From a marine gamma proteobacterium HTCC2143 (GTDB lineage: Bacteria > Pseudomonadota > Gammaproteobacteria > Pseudomonadales > Dasaniaceae): a DNA stretch of 64,000 nucleotides. Positions 28,418 through 38,600 of this stretch are shown here, piece after piece. Both the position numbers and the translations under genes were made by a program. The first letter of the stretch is position 1. Each line of letters starts with the position of its first letter. Location: contig AAVT01000010.1 of NCBI GenBank assembly GCA_000169075.1, forward strand, positions 1 to 64,000, in the 5' to 3' direction. The notes below the pieces were generated by a model. It was given only the letters and a program-made list of their open reading frames with translations. It did no database searches and was not told the DNA's origin.

Positions 28418-29707
28418 TTAACGGATATTGATAATCGCCTGAGTCACCGTATCGGCTGTTTCAATGGTCTTTGCATTGGCCTGGAAATTTCTTTGCGCGA
28501 TGATCAATCGCACAAGCTCTTCAGACAAGTCGACGTTTGACTCTTCCAATGCACCGGATTGAATACCGCCTAAATTACCGGTTAAGGGTGCACCGACCAC
28601 CGGTTCGCCTGATTCAAATGACTGCGCCCAGCCTGTTTCCCCTAATGGGTTTAGGCCTTGCTCATTAGAAAATAACGCCATGGCAACTTGCCCCAAAATA
28701 AGCGCCTCACCATTGGTATAGCGAGCAAAAACTTCCCCCGTGGTATTAATTTCCAAACCGGTTAGCTTACCCGTCGCAAACCCATTCTGATCGACCGCTG
28801 CAACTGAAAAATCACTACCGAACTGTGTCGAGGGGCCAATATTAATCGTAAAATCAGAGGCAATAGCGGTACTACCATTGGTTGATGACTGATTCGAGCC
28901 CTGTGGATTCCAATTATCAATAGTTAACCCGGTAGGATTAGTCCCTGTAAGGAGACCATCGGTACCAAAGGTCAATTGAAAGAATGGATTAGCACCACCT
29001 GCGCCACCCGCCGGACTGATGACATTTTGCAAATTGCCAGCATCATCAGAGATATAGGCATGCATGTTCCAAACATTTTCCACCGCTGTTTTTTCGTAAA
29101 ATGTCGAAAAAACCTGAGCCTGACCACGGCTATCAAAAATCGTCAGTGACGTTGAGCTATTAAAAGTATCAGCATCGTTGGGATTAAAAGGCGAAATCGA
29201 TGGGGCATCTCCGCGCGCATCAAGGTTAAACAGCAAATCTACCGCAGACGTTGCACTAGGCGCTAAATCACCCGACTGTACTCGCAAGTCGGCCGGTGTT
29301 CCACCAACGCCACTTCCGGTGCCCGTTGGCAGAAAGCCCTGCAAAGTAGAGCCACTATTATTGGTGATATAACCCTCATCATCGATACCGAAATATCCGG
29401 CCCTCGTGTATGCAGTTGCACCCGATGACTCAGCCACAACAAAAAATCCTGTGCCGTTGATTGCCAGATCCAGACTGTTGTCGGTAAACGAGATGTTACC
29501 TTGATCAAATTGTTGTGAAATGGAATTAACCAAAACACCGCTACCGGTCGTGTTACTACCCGACACTAACGAGTTAGCATAAACATCGCCGAATTCCGCT
29601 CGCGATCGCTTAAATCCGATGGTACTGGCGTTAGCGATGTTGTTACCCGACACTTCTAAATCTGTGTTCGCTGCTCGCAAACCACTCAATGCTGTATTAA
29701 AACTCAT
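28418..29707 (-). CDS. flgE: FlgE hook protein
   Basis: A 429-residue hook subunit. It has the N-terminal ALSGLRAANTDLEVSGNNIANAST, the TRAGYFGIDDEGY motif and the C-terminal ESNVDLSEELVRLIIAQRNFQANAKTI. The central domain (about 150-340) is the variable hook surface. It is encoded 64 bp after flgD and followed by a strong terminator. Confidence 0.95.
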   Translation of the reverse strand: MSFNTALSGLRAANTDLEVSGNNIANASTIGFKRSRAEFGDVYANSLVSGSNTTGSGVLVNSISQQFDQGNISFTDNSLDLAINGTGFFVVAESSGATAYTRAGYFGIDDEGYITNNSGSTLQGFLPTGTGSGVGGTPADLRVQSGDLAPSATSAVDLLFNLDARGDAPSISPFNPNDADTFNSSTSLTIFDSRGQAQVFSTFYEKTAVENVWNMHAYISDDAGNLQNVISPAGGAGGANPFFQLTFGTDGLLTGTNPTGLTIDNWNPQGSNQSSTNGSTAIASDFTINIGPSTQFGSDFSVAAVDQNGFATGKLTGLEINTTGEVFARYTNGEALILGQVAMALFSNEQGLNPLGETGWAQSFESGEPVVGAPLTGNLGGIQSGALEESNVDLSEELVRLIIAQRNFQANAKTIETADTVTQAIINIR

Positions 29708-29770
29708 AACTATGCACCCCTATTCAATCAACTAGAAAACTCAATTTTAAAATTCAACTATTTAAAAAAT

Positions 29771-30445
29771 TTACAATATCTCTTTTACCTGCGACATCGA
29801 AACTGGACCGACACCAGCAACATTTAGACTGATGGTACCGTTTGCACCAACCGTGACACTGTCTACATTAGCGCTCAGTGAGGTGCCAATTTGCGTTTGG
29901 CTGCCATCAATTTTTGCCAGCACTTCAAAACGATAATAACCCGGTGGAAGCTGCCCTCCTTGACCGTTGCTACCATTCCAGGAAAACGGCAGACTTCCCG
30001 CAGACTGCGAGCCCATTTGCTCTTCCGCAACCCTTGTGCCCACGCTGTCATAGACAATAACGCTCAAGTCATCGGTACTTTGTGGCAGCTCAATAGTGCC
30101 GGCAACCCGTCCATCAGCTGCAAGGTAGGATGTGTCACTATCAACCTTCACCGAGCGACCGACCAAGGCAGACGCCTGCAAGGCCTGATTAGACTGGAAG
30201 GAGCCGACAAAACCTTCCATTGTATTATTGAGCTTATCGAGCCCCTCGACGGAACTAAACTGAGCCAATTGAGCGACAAACTCGCTATTGTCCTGAGGAT
30301 CCAGAGGATTTTGGTTACGCATTTGAGTAACCATCAGCTCAAGAAAAACATCCTGACCCAACTCTTGCTTTTCGGTGTTGGCGGGGGCGTATTTTTCTCT
30401 TGCGGAAAGCTCACTCAACAAACCGGTTGAAATTGCATCGGCCAT
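29771..30445 (-). CDS. flgD: FlgD hook-cap protein
   Basis: A 224-residue scaffold for hook assembly. The conserved N-terminal block is DVFLELMVTQMRNQNPLDPQDNSEFVAQLAQFSSVEGL. The C-terminal half has FlgD Ig-like and Tudor-like domains (FSWNGSNGQGGQLPPGYYRFEV). Typical length and position between flgC and flgE. Confidence 0.95.
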   Translation of the reverse strand: MADAISTGLLSELSAREKYAPANTEKQELGQDVFLELMVTQMRNQNPLDPQDNSEFVAQLAQFSSVEGLDKLNNTMEGFVGSFQSNQALQASALVGRSVKVDSDTSYLAADGRVAGTIELPQSTDDLSVIVYDSVGTRVAEEQMGSQSAGSLPFSWNGSNGQGGQLPPGYYRFEVLAKIDGSQTQIGTSLSANVDSVTVGANGTISLNVAGVGPVSMSQVKEIL

Positions 30446-30547
30446 TTTTTTATTCCATATCTATTGCGTGCAGTGGCACTCATTTAATTAACGGACAACT
30501 GTTTTTGCCCGAATATCACTTTCATAATAAGGTTAAACGCTCGCGGG

Positions 30548-30991
30548 CTATTGCCCGAGCCTTAACAGACCCTGCATCATTTGCTTGGCCGAATTCATCA
30601 ATTCAACATTGACCTGAAATGAACGTGACGCCGAAATCATATCCGCCATTTCTTCCACCACGTTCACGTTGGGGTAATACACATAGCCCTCTTCGTCTGC
30701 CTTAAGATGATTGGGCTCATAACGTCGGACTAGTGGCGCGTCGGACTCAACAATACCCGTCACTCGCATACCCATCGACGCATCATCGGCAAGCGTCGGC
30801 ATTGAGCCGTTGTTGTTCGCCATCATATCCATGCGCATGGTTTCAAAGACCGGATGGCGGGCTCGATAGACTTCGTCAATATTGCTACTGGCCGCCTGCG
30901 CATTTGCCAGGTTACTCGCTGTGGTGTTCAGTCGAATACTTTGTGCAGACATTCCCATGCCTGCAATATCAAAAACATTGGCCAGTGACAT
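30548..30991 (-). CDS. flgC: FlgC proximal rod protein
   Basis: A 147-residue rod protein with SAQSIRLNTTASNLANAQAAS at the N terminus, GYVYYPNVNVVEEMADMISASRSFQVN and an MKSAKQMMQ-like C terminus (MNSAKQMMQGLLRLGQ). Its start overlaps the flgB stop (TAATG), so translation is coupled. A small GC-rich inverted repeat spans its stop codon. Confidence 0.95.
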   Translation of the reverse strand: MSLANVFDIAGMGMSAQSIRLNTTASNLANAQAASSNIDEVYRARHPVFETMRMDMMANNNGSMPTLADDASMGMRVTGIVESDAPLVRRYEPNHLKADEEGYVYYPNVNVVEEMADMISASRSFQVNVELMNSAKQMMQGLLRLGQ

Positions 30992-31395
30992 TAGAGATCC
31001 CCTTTAATTGCGTTGCTTAAGCCTTTAAATTTGCCGTTGAGCAGTTGAAAACTCGCTTGAAAATCCATCATATTTTTAGAAAACCGACTCATTTCAACCT
31101 GCTCTTCTACGGTGTTTCCATCAAGCGAAGGTTGTAATGGTGTGCGGTATAACAATTCAGGCTGATACGACTGAGAAGCGCCTCCTATATGCCGGCTATT
31201 TGTAGCGACCATACCTCGGCTGGCAGACTGGCTACTCATCTCGCTATTCAGAGCGCTCTTAAAGTCGATGTCTCTCGCCTTAAAGTTTGGGGTATCGGCG
31301 TTTACAAGGTTATTGGCTAACACTTCCGCCCGCATCGTTCGCACATGAAGTGCTTTTTCATGGATGCCCAGCGCATTTTGAAAACTAATCGCCAT
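30991..31395 (-). CDS. flgB: FlgB proximal rod protein
   Basis: A 134-residue rod protein from the ATG at 31395 (AAAGGT about 9 bases upstream). The frame runs 7 codons further to 31416. HEKALHVRTMRAEVLANNLVNADTPNFKARDIDF and the C-terminal KNMMDFQASFQLLNGKFKGL are typical. It is the first gene of flgBCDE. Confidence 0.94.
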   Translation of the reverse strand: MAISFQNALGIHEKALHVRTMRAEVLANNLVNADTPNFKARDIDFKSALNSEMSSQSASRGMVATNSRHIGGASQSYQPELLYRTPLQPSLDGNTVEEQVEMSRFSKNMMDFQASFQLLNGKFKGLSNAIKGDL

Positions 31396-31440
31396 TGTCT
31401 GTTTACCTTTCAACAATTTATTTAACTACTAACACTCCTA

Positions 31441-31457
31441 CAGCAAAGTGCGTGCCA
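31441..31457 (-). promoter_or_regulatory. sigma54 promoter of flgBCDE
   Basis: On the minus strand TGGCACGCACTTTGCTG is an almost perfect sigma54 site: GG at -24 and GC at -12 with a 10-base gap. It lies about 46 bp before flgB, between it and the broken cheR, so flgB does not depend on transcription from cheVR. Confidence 0.9.
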
Positions 31458-31602
31458 TATTTGCATATCATTGAAAAATATAGAGTTTTTTAGGAAACGC
31501 TGAAAAAAACGGCAAAGAAATTCCGCTTTTATCGATGCGACGGCAACGCGAGCGGCAAAAATCGTAACGTATTTAATCTTGGAAAGTTCAGGACAGTAGT
31601 TT

Positions 31603-32430
31603 TCAAAGCGCCTGATAAATGATGCCAGGACTGCACTGGACCATTTTGAAATGCTGTTTTGCGTCTGCCAAACCTTCGGAGGCACCCAAAATCAGATAGC
31701 CTCCAGGGCGCAATGCCGCATGTATACGGCGCAGGATATTTATTTTTAATTTAAGAGAAAAATAAATAAGGACATTACGACAGAACACGACTTCAAATTT
31801 TCCCAATGCGGCAAAGCTATCCATCAAATTCAGTGACTGAAACCGAACGCGTTGCCGGACATCGGAAATAACCCGCCAGTTGTTATCATCAATCGAATCG
31901 AAAAAATGTTGTTGGCGCTCTGCAGTCAAACCCCGACTCAGAGCATGGTGATGGTATTCTGCCGCTCTACCAACGTCGATCATCGACAGAGATAAGTCCG
32001 TCGCGAGTATATCTACCGAATAGCTCGGTGCACCCAAATTCGCTCTTTTATACTCATCGACAAGCATGCTCAGGGAAAAAGGCTCCTGGCCTGAAGAACA
32101 CGCGGCAGACCAGACTCTGACAGATTTTTTCTGATCCCGTTGAAACTCAGGCAGGAGTTTATCGCGGAAAATATTGAAGGGATGTGTATCCCGAAACCAA
32201 AGTGTTTCGTTGGTTGTCATCGCATCTAATACTGCCTGCCTCAAACGACGTTGCGCTACTTGCTGCATCAGTTCTACTAGGGCTCCGAGGTTATCTAGGC
32301 GAAATTTAATCATCAAATGATGAAGTCGACTGGATACAAAATACTGTTTATTGTCCCCAAGAACGATACCACTGACCTAAGCCAGATAGTCCCTGAAAGC
32401 TTTATACTCGGAGGTAACCCTAGCGACCAT
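31603..32430 (-). pseudogene. cheR: CheR chemotaxis methyltransferase interrupted by in-frame amber
   Basis: The frame starts at an ATG (32428-32430, AGGG upstream) with MVARVTSEYKAFRDYLA, hits TAG at 32377-32379 (codon 18), then continues without interruption for 257 codons with VSGIVLGDNKQYFVSSRL, a textbook CheR N terminus. The whole frame is 275 codons, exactly CheR length. Downstream the CheR catalytic features are intact: SAACSSGQEPFSLSM (SAM-binding) and FCRNVLIYFS. CheR methylates glutamates of chemoreceptors using SAM. As read, only a shortened form restarting at TTG 32316 or ATG 32313 could be made, missing part of the receptor-binding domain. A single base change (for example CAG to TAG) explains it; a sequencing error is possible. 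Confidence 0.88.
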
Positions 32431-32544
32431 AAACTACCCTACTCGCGACGCCACCCTCACCAAGAACGTCGGCCACTACTGTAACAGAGTGCTTTAACGC
32501 CCCGATATCGGTTACAAGGAATGCACCATCAAACGCTATCTTCC

Positions 32545-33498
32545 TCACCCAGAGTGACCCCTCGATGCCACTCTGTTAACAATAATTGTCGCTAACTCAT
32601 CCGGTAAAAATTTGGAGCGAAAGGCATTAGCTCCCACTTTGTTGACCATCGCTTGATTAAACCCACCGCTCAAAGAAGAATGCAATACGACATACAAATC
32701 GGCAAGACGAGGATCAGCACGAATAGCCGCCGTTAAGGTATAACCATCCATTTCGGGCATTGCTATGTCAGAAATCACCGCCAAAAATTCGTTCGCGACA
32801 TTTACACTTTCATCCGCCAATACCTGCAAATAACTTAAGGCCTGGCGGCCATCATTCAGCGCGGTTGTTTTAACACCGATACCCTCAACACAGCGTTTTA
32901 TCTGGTTATAAGCAACGGCCGAATCGTCAACAATCAGAAGATGCATAGACGACACTAGGCGGGCAATATCAGCAGTGACAATATCCTCAGGAAACCGCTC
33001 TGGCTGGGGACAGACTTCCGACAGTATTCGCTCAACATCAATGATTTCTAACAGCTTACCCTCGGTCTCCGTCACAGCAGTCAAGTAATGATCGGAGCCA
33101 ACACCCGCGGGCGGCGGACGAATGTCTTCCCATTTTTATTGATGATTCGGTCAACGCTGTTCACCAGAAAGCCTTGAGTCGTACCGTTGTACTCCGTAAT
33201 AATCACGAAGCTGTCATCGATGTCACGTCGTTGCTGCTGACCCTTTGCCAGGCCCATATCGATAATTGTTGTTGTCTCTCCACGAATATGGGCAACGCCG
33301 CTAATCACTGGCAAGCTGTGCGGTAACGTTGTTAACTCAGGACATCGCTGAACTTCTTTGACCTTACATATTAATGTCATAGAGCTGGTCGCTAGACAGT
33401 TGATTTAACAGCAGCTCCAGCCGATTCTCCCCCACCAAGCGAGTGCGTTGATTAACGCTTTCGAGAACACCTACCATGGAGATATCCGCATTGCCCAT
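32545..33498 (-). pseudogene. cheV: CheV chemotaxis coupling protein with two compensating frameshifts
   Basis: Three fragments make one CheV. The N-terminal piece (ATG at 33477 or 33498, to TAA at 33364-33366) gives GVLESVNQRTRLVGENRLEL. The middle (about 33365-33133) resumes in another frame with KVKEVQRCPELTTLPHSLPV. From 33132 the original frame returns with WEDIRPPPAGVGSDHYLTAV, and a receiver domain follows with DDSA, DIAMPEMDGY and Lys in FRSKF. The first lesion fits loss of two bases in the NMFKV codons, the second loss of one in an A5 run. The net change is three bases, so both ends share one frame. CheV couples receptors to CheA. It is non-functional as read unless these are sequence errors. 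Confidence 0.88.
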
Positions 33499-33579
33499 TA
33501 CATTAACAACATCAATATAGAGTCACTTTAGCGGATAACACTGAGAATCGGTCACTGAGAATTTTGAACTGTCTATTTT

Positions 33580-33597
33580 AGGCATAAATTTTGCTTG
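33580..33597 (+). promoter_or_regulatory. sigma54 promoter of flgA
   Basis: AGGCATAAATTTTGCTTG has GG at 33581-33582 and GC at 33593-33594, a 10-base gap. It lies about 105 bp before flgA in the spacer between divergent cheV and flgA. Confidence 0.75.
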
Positions 33598-33701
33598 CAT
33601 TTATTATTATAAAGGAAGTGGCAGTTTATCGACACCACCATCCGGTGACAGCCTCTATACCGGTTAAATCGGTCTTTAAGCACCAAGGATAAGCCAAAAT
33701 C

Positions 33702-34415
33702 ATGATCATTCGTACTTTTATTCTGCTTTTCAGTGGCCTGCTGGCAACTATTTGCCAGCCGGCAAACGGCTCAGTAGGCAGCGAAGAAATCAAGCGCCAG
33801 GTCGAGCAATTTTTAACCACCCATGTGGCTACCATTGCGAAAACTCAGGGAGACCAAGTGCGTATCGACACCACGATCAATACTATTGATACTCGCCTGG
33901 CAATGAATGATTGTCCGCAGGCACTCGTCACAGAGTTAAAATCGCAAAATAGCATAGGTCGAATCAATATACGTGTCAGCTGTCCGGAAAAATACCTTTG
34001 GTCGTTATACATACCCGTTGACGTTAACCTCTATAAGCCTGTTGTTACCGCCATCATTCCTATTGCAAAGGGCAGCATAGTCACCAGAGAGTCTCTGGAA
34101 ATGCGAGAAATGAATATTAGTAAGCTTACCGGCACCTATTTTGTCAGCTCGGACGCTGTCATTGGAATGCAGGCAAAGCGCCCATTGCGGGCGAACGCCC
34201 CAGTTATTGCTACCCATTTACAGCAACCGCTGCTCATAAAACGCGGGGAATCCGTGGTAATGACAGCTCGGTCTGGCAACCTGGTCGTTAAAATACCCGG
34301 TATAGCCTTAACCAATGGCCATAGGGGTCAACAGATCAGCATTAGGAATAGTCAATCTAAACGTATTGTTGAAGGCAAAGTGAGCGCTCAAGGACAGGTC
34401 ATGATAGTGATGTAG
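33702..34415 (+). CDS. flgA: FlgA P-ring assembly chaperone
   Basis: A 237-residue periplasmic protein with a signal peptide (RTFILLFSGLLATICQPANG). Its C-terminal SAF/ChapFlgA domain (about 110-237) includes ITRESLEMREMN and the GESVVMTARSGNLVVKIPGIALTNG motif. It assists FlgI polymerisation. It diverges from cheV and is followed by flgM. The ring proteins it serves are encoded 8 kb away on the other strand. Confidence 0.93.
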   Translation: MIIRTFILLFSGLLATICQPANGSVGSEEIKRQVEQFLTTHVATIAKTQGDQVRIDTTINTIDTRLAMNDCPQALVTELKSQNSIGRINIRVSCPEKYLWSLYIPVDVNLYKPVVTAIIPIAKGSIVTRESLEMREMNISKLTGTYFVSSDAVIGMQAKRPLRANAPVIATHLQQPLLIKRGESVVMTARSGNLVVKIPGIALTNGHRGQQISIRNSQSKRIVEGKVSAQGQVMIVM

Positions 34416-34462
34416 CAGGCGGTATTTATCGAATAACCCAGCCTGCAGCAGGTCGGCTATGC

Positions 34463-34489
34463 TAAAGTTATTAGCGAAGCTGCCGATAG
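34463..34489 (+). promoter_or_regulatory. sigma28 (FliA) promoter of flgM
   Basis: TAAA at 34463-34466, then 15 bases, then GCCGATAG at 34482-34489. It is the same core as the fliC promoter. It implies classic FlgM autoregulation: the anti-sigma factor is made from the sigma factor it inhibits. The leader to the ATG is about 57 nt. Confidence 0.9.
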
Positions 34490-34552
34490 TCCTACTGATC
34501 GCTTCACAATTGCCCAACATGGCGCTAGACGCCTTTTACTGGATATAAGAAA

Positions 34553-34873
34553 ATGGTTAGAGATATCAATGGTTTAGGCGGTTACGCCAACCCAAAGTCT
34601 GTATCTGAGCAAGGCAGCAAAACAGCAGCCAGCGCTATTGAAACAACATCGTCAAAGCCGGAAGCAACAACCGCTGCAAGCGGCGATGGTGTGCAACTTA
34701 GCAACGAGGCCAAAACACTGCAAACCATGGCGGATAAGGTCAATAGCCTACCCGATGTTAATTTAGCGCGGGCCGAGCAAATCAAAGCCTCGCTAGCCAA
34801 TGGCGACTATAAAGTTGATGACCTAGTATTGGCGGACAAAATACTGAACTCAGAAGCACTTTTAGGAAACTAG
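34553..34873 (+). CDS. flgM: FlgM anti-sigma28 factor
   Basis: A 106-residue, largely disordered protein. The C-terminal FlgM motif (about 50-103) includes DGVQLSNEAKTLQTMADKV, RAEQIKASLANGDYKVD and LADKIL. It binds FliA until the hook is complete, then is exported. A good FliA promoter lies upstream and flgN follows 69 bp later. Confidence 0.92.
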   Translation: MVRDINGLGGYANPKSVSEQGSKTAASAIETTSSKPEATTAASGDGVQLSNEAKTLQTMADKVNSLPDVNLARAEQIKASLANGDYKVDDLVLADKILNSEALLGN

Positions 34874-34942
34874 TTAGCAACAAACCTCCTGGGCAGGGTG
34901 TTTGTATGCAAGTAATCAGTGAAACGATCAGAGGCACATCTA

Positions 34943-35422
34943 ATGGAACAGAATAATTCAGCGCTGTGGAGTAATCTGGCAGCAACCCTACAACAAGATC
35001 TTCCCGTCACCTCCGAGCTACTGAGCTTGCTAGAAAGAGAACGCAAGGCGCTAGAACAACGCGATTATTCAGAGTTCGAGCAAATTCTGAACCCTAAAAA
35101 GCAACTACTACTGCAGCTTGAGCAACATGCCACACTTCGGCAGCAACTTCTCCAGCAAGCGGGTTTTACTGATGAGTCGACAACCCTCACGCAGGCTAGA
35201 GCGCAGGCTCCACACGTGGCTGAATCATGGCAGGAGCTCTCCACTTTGTGGAGCAGCTGTCAGCAAATGAATGATGTCAACGAGCGAATAGCCAAACGCA
35301 CTCGCATGGTTGTCGGCCAGATTCTAGATGCGATTCGAGGACAGAATAACCAACCACGACTTTATACTAGCAAGGGTGATTCCCAAACCAGTGCGGCCAG
35401 CCGCTCGATCACCAGCGCCTGA
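34943..35422 (+). CDS. flgN: FlgN chaperone for FlgK and FlgL
   Basis: A 159-residue helical protein from the ATG at 34943, which has AGAGG nine bases upstream; an in-frame GTG at 34919 lacks a site. It shows the FlgN pattern LSLLERERKALEQRDYSEFEQILNPKKQLLLQLE and a C-terminal NERIAKRTRMVVGQILDAIRG. It chaperones hook-filament junction proteins. It sits after flgM, as in other gammaproteobacteria. Confidence 0.9.
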   Translation: MEQNNSALWSNLAATLQQDLPVTSELLSLLERERKALEQRDYSEFEQILNPKKQLLLQLEQHATLRQQLLQQAGFTDESTTLTQARAQAPHVAESWQELSTLWSSCQQMNDVNERIAKRTRMVVGQILDAIRGQNNQPRLYTSKGDSQTSAASRSITSA

Positions 35423-35500
35423 GCACCACGTTTTCAGCAAGCGAGCACCGGGATAGACCCCCTACCCGAGACTGTCTTCCCCCGATAACCCAACCTTTAA

Positions 35501-35521
35501 TACAGGCGCCCGCCGCCTGTA
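35501..35521. repeat. Short hairpin after flgN
   Basis: TACAGGCG pairs perfectly with CGCCTGTA over a 5-base loop. No U-tract follows. It may end the flgMN transcript with Rho or be a stabilising 3' structure. Confidence 0.4.
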
Positions 35522-35646
35522 TTCCACCGCAGATATTGACTCGCTTGCCTGCGTCCTAGCTTTTCGTATTTTTTTCAACAGTAGTGCCACACAGCCGGTG
35601 TTTAGCTGCTATATTTAGCGGCAAATAATGCAGCCAAGCGAAAACT

Positions 35647-38600
35647 ATGAAAACTGCGGCTCGCCGTACATTCCAACTTGTCTCGCTCATCACCATCATC
35701 ACCGGATGTGGAGGCGGCGGAGGCGGCAGCGACACCCCTAAAAATATAGCACCGACGGCCAGTTACACGACCAGTATCGACACGTCGATCGACTCACTGA
35801 CAGTGACATTTGACGGCAGTAGCTCTGTAGATACCGATGGCAATATTCGGGAATTCCTTTGGGACTTTGGAGACGGCAACAGCGGAACCGGCCAGACTAG
35901 CAGTCATCGATACAGTAACGCTGGCAGATACACGACCAGCCTTAGGGTCACTGATAACGGCAATGCTTCCGACACCGTTGCCACATCCGTCGATATTAGC
36001 GTCGTTATTGCCAGAGCAACTCTCAGCGAAGACCCTAACGGCGTCAGCGTCGGTGCTCTTGCATTCGATGCAACAGCATCGGAAGTATTGGGCCCAGATT
36101 CGGCAGCGCCAACCATTGCCTCCTACCTCTGGGACTTCGGCGACGGCAGCACAGCGGCTGGGGCCATCGTTTATCATACTTATACGCTAGGGAGTTCATT
36201 CCCTGCAACACTTACGGTCACTGATAACGCTGGCAACCAAGACAGTTTAACGCTGCCGACAGCTTTTTCTCTGTCAGGTGTTATTTCCGCCGCCAGTAAT
36301 ACTGTTGTCGACATCGACATAAACGACCCTTCCAGACAGAACAGAAATGTACTGGGTAGCGACTACCAGACCAATAATGAAACGTACAATGCTCAACCGC
36401 TAACCAACCCGGTTATTGTCAATGGTTTTGCTAATGAAGCAGGTACCGGCGAACCACTATCAGGAAGCAGCAATTTTTCAGTTGACACTGATCGCTATGA
36501 CCTTTATTCCGCATACCTCCTCAAGAACCAGTTTGTATCACTACGAGTAGCTGATTTTGATCCCAATAATCGCCAGGGAAAAGACCTTGATCTTCACCTT
36601 TACGACAGCGACTATAGTCTTGTCAGTTATTCAGATTCAATCACCGAATATGAATCCGTCGTCATTCCTGCCGACGGACAATACTTCGTCCGTATTTATA
36701 GCTTTCGAGGAATCAGCAAATATATCCTCAACGTCGGCAATCAATCACTGGCCAGTGGCGTAGCCGCATTTGGCAATAGTGCTGCCATTATCCCCGGCGA
36801 GGCTATCGTAAAACAAACCATCCCAGACGCCGTTACAAAGTTGTCTACTCGCACACTAGGCCCTTCGAAAAGTTCGTTGCCACGGCTTCAGGGATTATCT
36901 CATCAGGAAATATTGCGCCCTGCCTTAATGCAATTCGATGTAACCTCTGTTAACACTCTCGCAAGAGGATCAAAATCAATTGCAACCGTATTGGAAGAAA
37001 AAAATAGTGCCATTGGGCAAACTCTTGACTACATAAAGCAGCTTCGTTTGCGCAGCGACGTCGACTTTGCCGAGCCCAATTACAAAGTGACCGCCCAGCT
37101 TGTCCCCAATGACCCGTATTACCCTTTGCAGTGGAACTACCCACAACTCAATTTACCCCAGGCATGGGAACTAACAACGGGAACGCCAGCCTCGGGAACG
37201 GTCATTGTTGCTGTTGTTGACAATGGCATAGTGCTTAATCATCAAGATCTGACCGATAAACTTATTGGCGGCTATGATTTTATTCGCAATACCGATACCA
37301 GCCAAGACGGCGACGGTATTGACAATGATCCCAGTGACCCGGGTGACGGTAGTGACCTGTCGCCCAACTCGTGGCATGGCACTCATGTAGCGGGAATTAT
37401 TGCTGCCGACTCCAATAACAGCTATGGGGTCAGTGGGATTTCTTGGGGCGCACAGATTATGCCAGTTCGAGTGCTGGGCAAAGGTGGCGGCAACAACTAT
37501 GACGTCATACAAGGAATACGTTATGCCGCTGGGCTCAGCAATGATAGCGGAACCGTCCCTCCGATAGCGGCCGATGTCATAAATTTGAGCCTAGGAGGTC
37601 AAGGGTTTAGCCAATCCAGTCAAGAGTTATTCACCCAGCTCCATGACATCGGGGTTATTGTCGTTGCCGCAGCAGGTAATGAAAGCAGCTCATCGCCTAT
37701 CTACCCCGCCGCCTACAATGATGTCATTTCAGTGAGCGCTGTCGATCTTGCGGGCGATCTGGCGCCTTATTCAAACTACGGCGACTCGATTGATGTTGCC
37801 GCGCCGGGTGGAGATGCCAGCATCGACCTCAATGGCGACGGCTATTCCGACGGTGTTTTGAGTACGTTATTTGACGACGTTAACGGCGGCGACAGCTTTG
37901 TCTACCTGGAGGGAACCTCAATGGCAGCACCCCATGTAGCTGGCATCTCGGCCCTAATGAAATCGGTCTACCCTGATTTAACCGCGAGCCAATTTGACAG
38001 CAGCCTACAAAGCGGCGCCTTGAGTAACGACATTGGTACATCAGGAAAAGACAACTTCTATGGTTTTGGCTTGATGGACGCGCTTAAGTCAGTACAGCAA
38101 GCTCAATTATTACAAAATGGGCTAGTGACCGGTACTGTAGCGGTAACCCCTAGCCGGGTGGATTTTGGCAGTAGCTTGACCTCACGAAGCCTAACTCTCA
38201 CGAAAGTTGGCGAGACTCCTCCCGGTGTCGCCAGCATCACAAACACCCTGCCCTGGCTCTCCATTGATGCCGATGGCAGCAACATAGATGGAACGGGAGA
38301 GTACAGCCTTCAAGTAAACCGCAGCAGCCTTGCCGATGCTGCCTATGGAGGCACAATAATTTTTACTTTAGACGACATGTCCGAGGTTTCAGTACCCGTC
38401 TCCATGCTGGTACAAACAAGCAGTGATAACACAGCAGATGCTGGGTTTTTGTTTGTGTTGCTCTTAGACGCCGATACCTTTGAACCTGTCTATCAGATCA
38501 AGGTCGACGTTGTTGACGGCGAGTATCTGTTTGCCTTCGATAATGTCCCCTATGGTGAATATATTGTGATTGCTGGTTCCGACGTCGATAATGATTTTAT

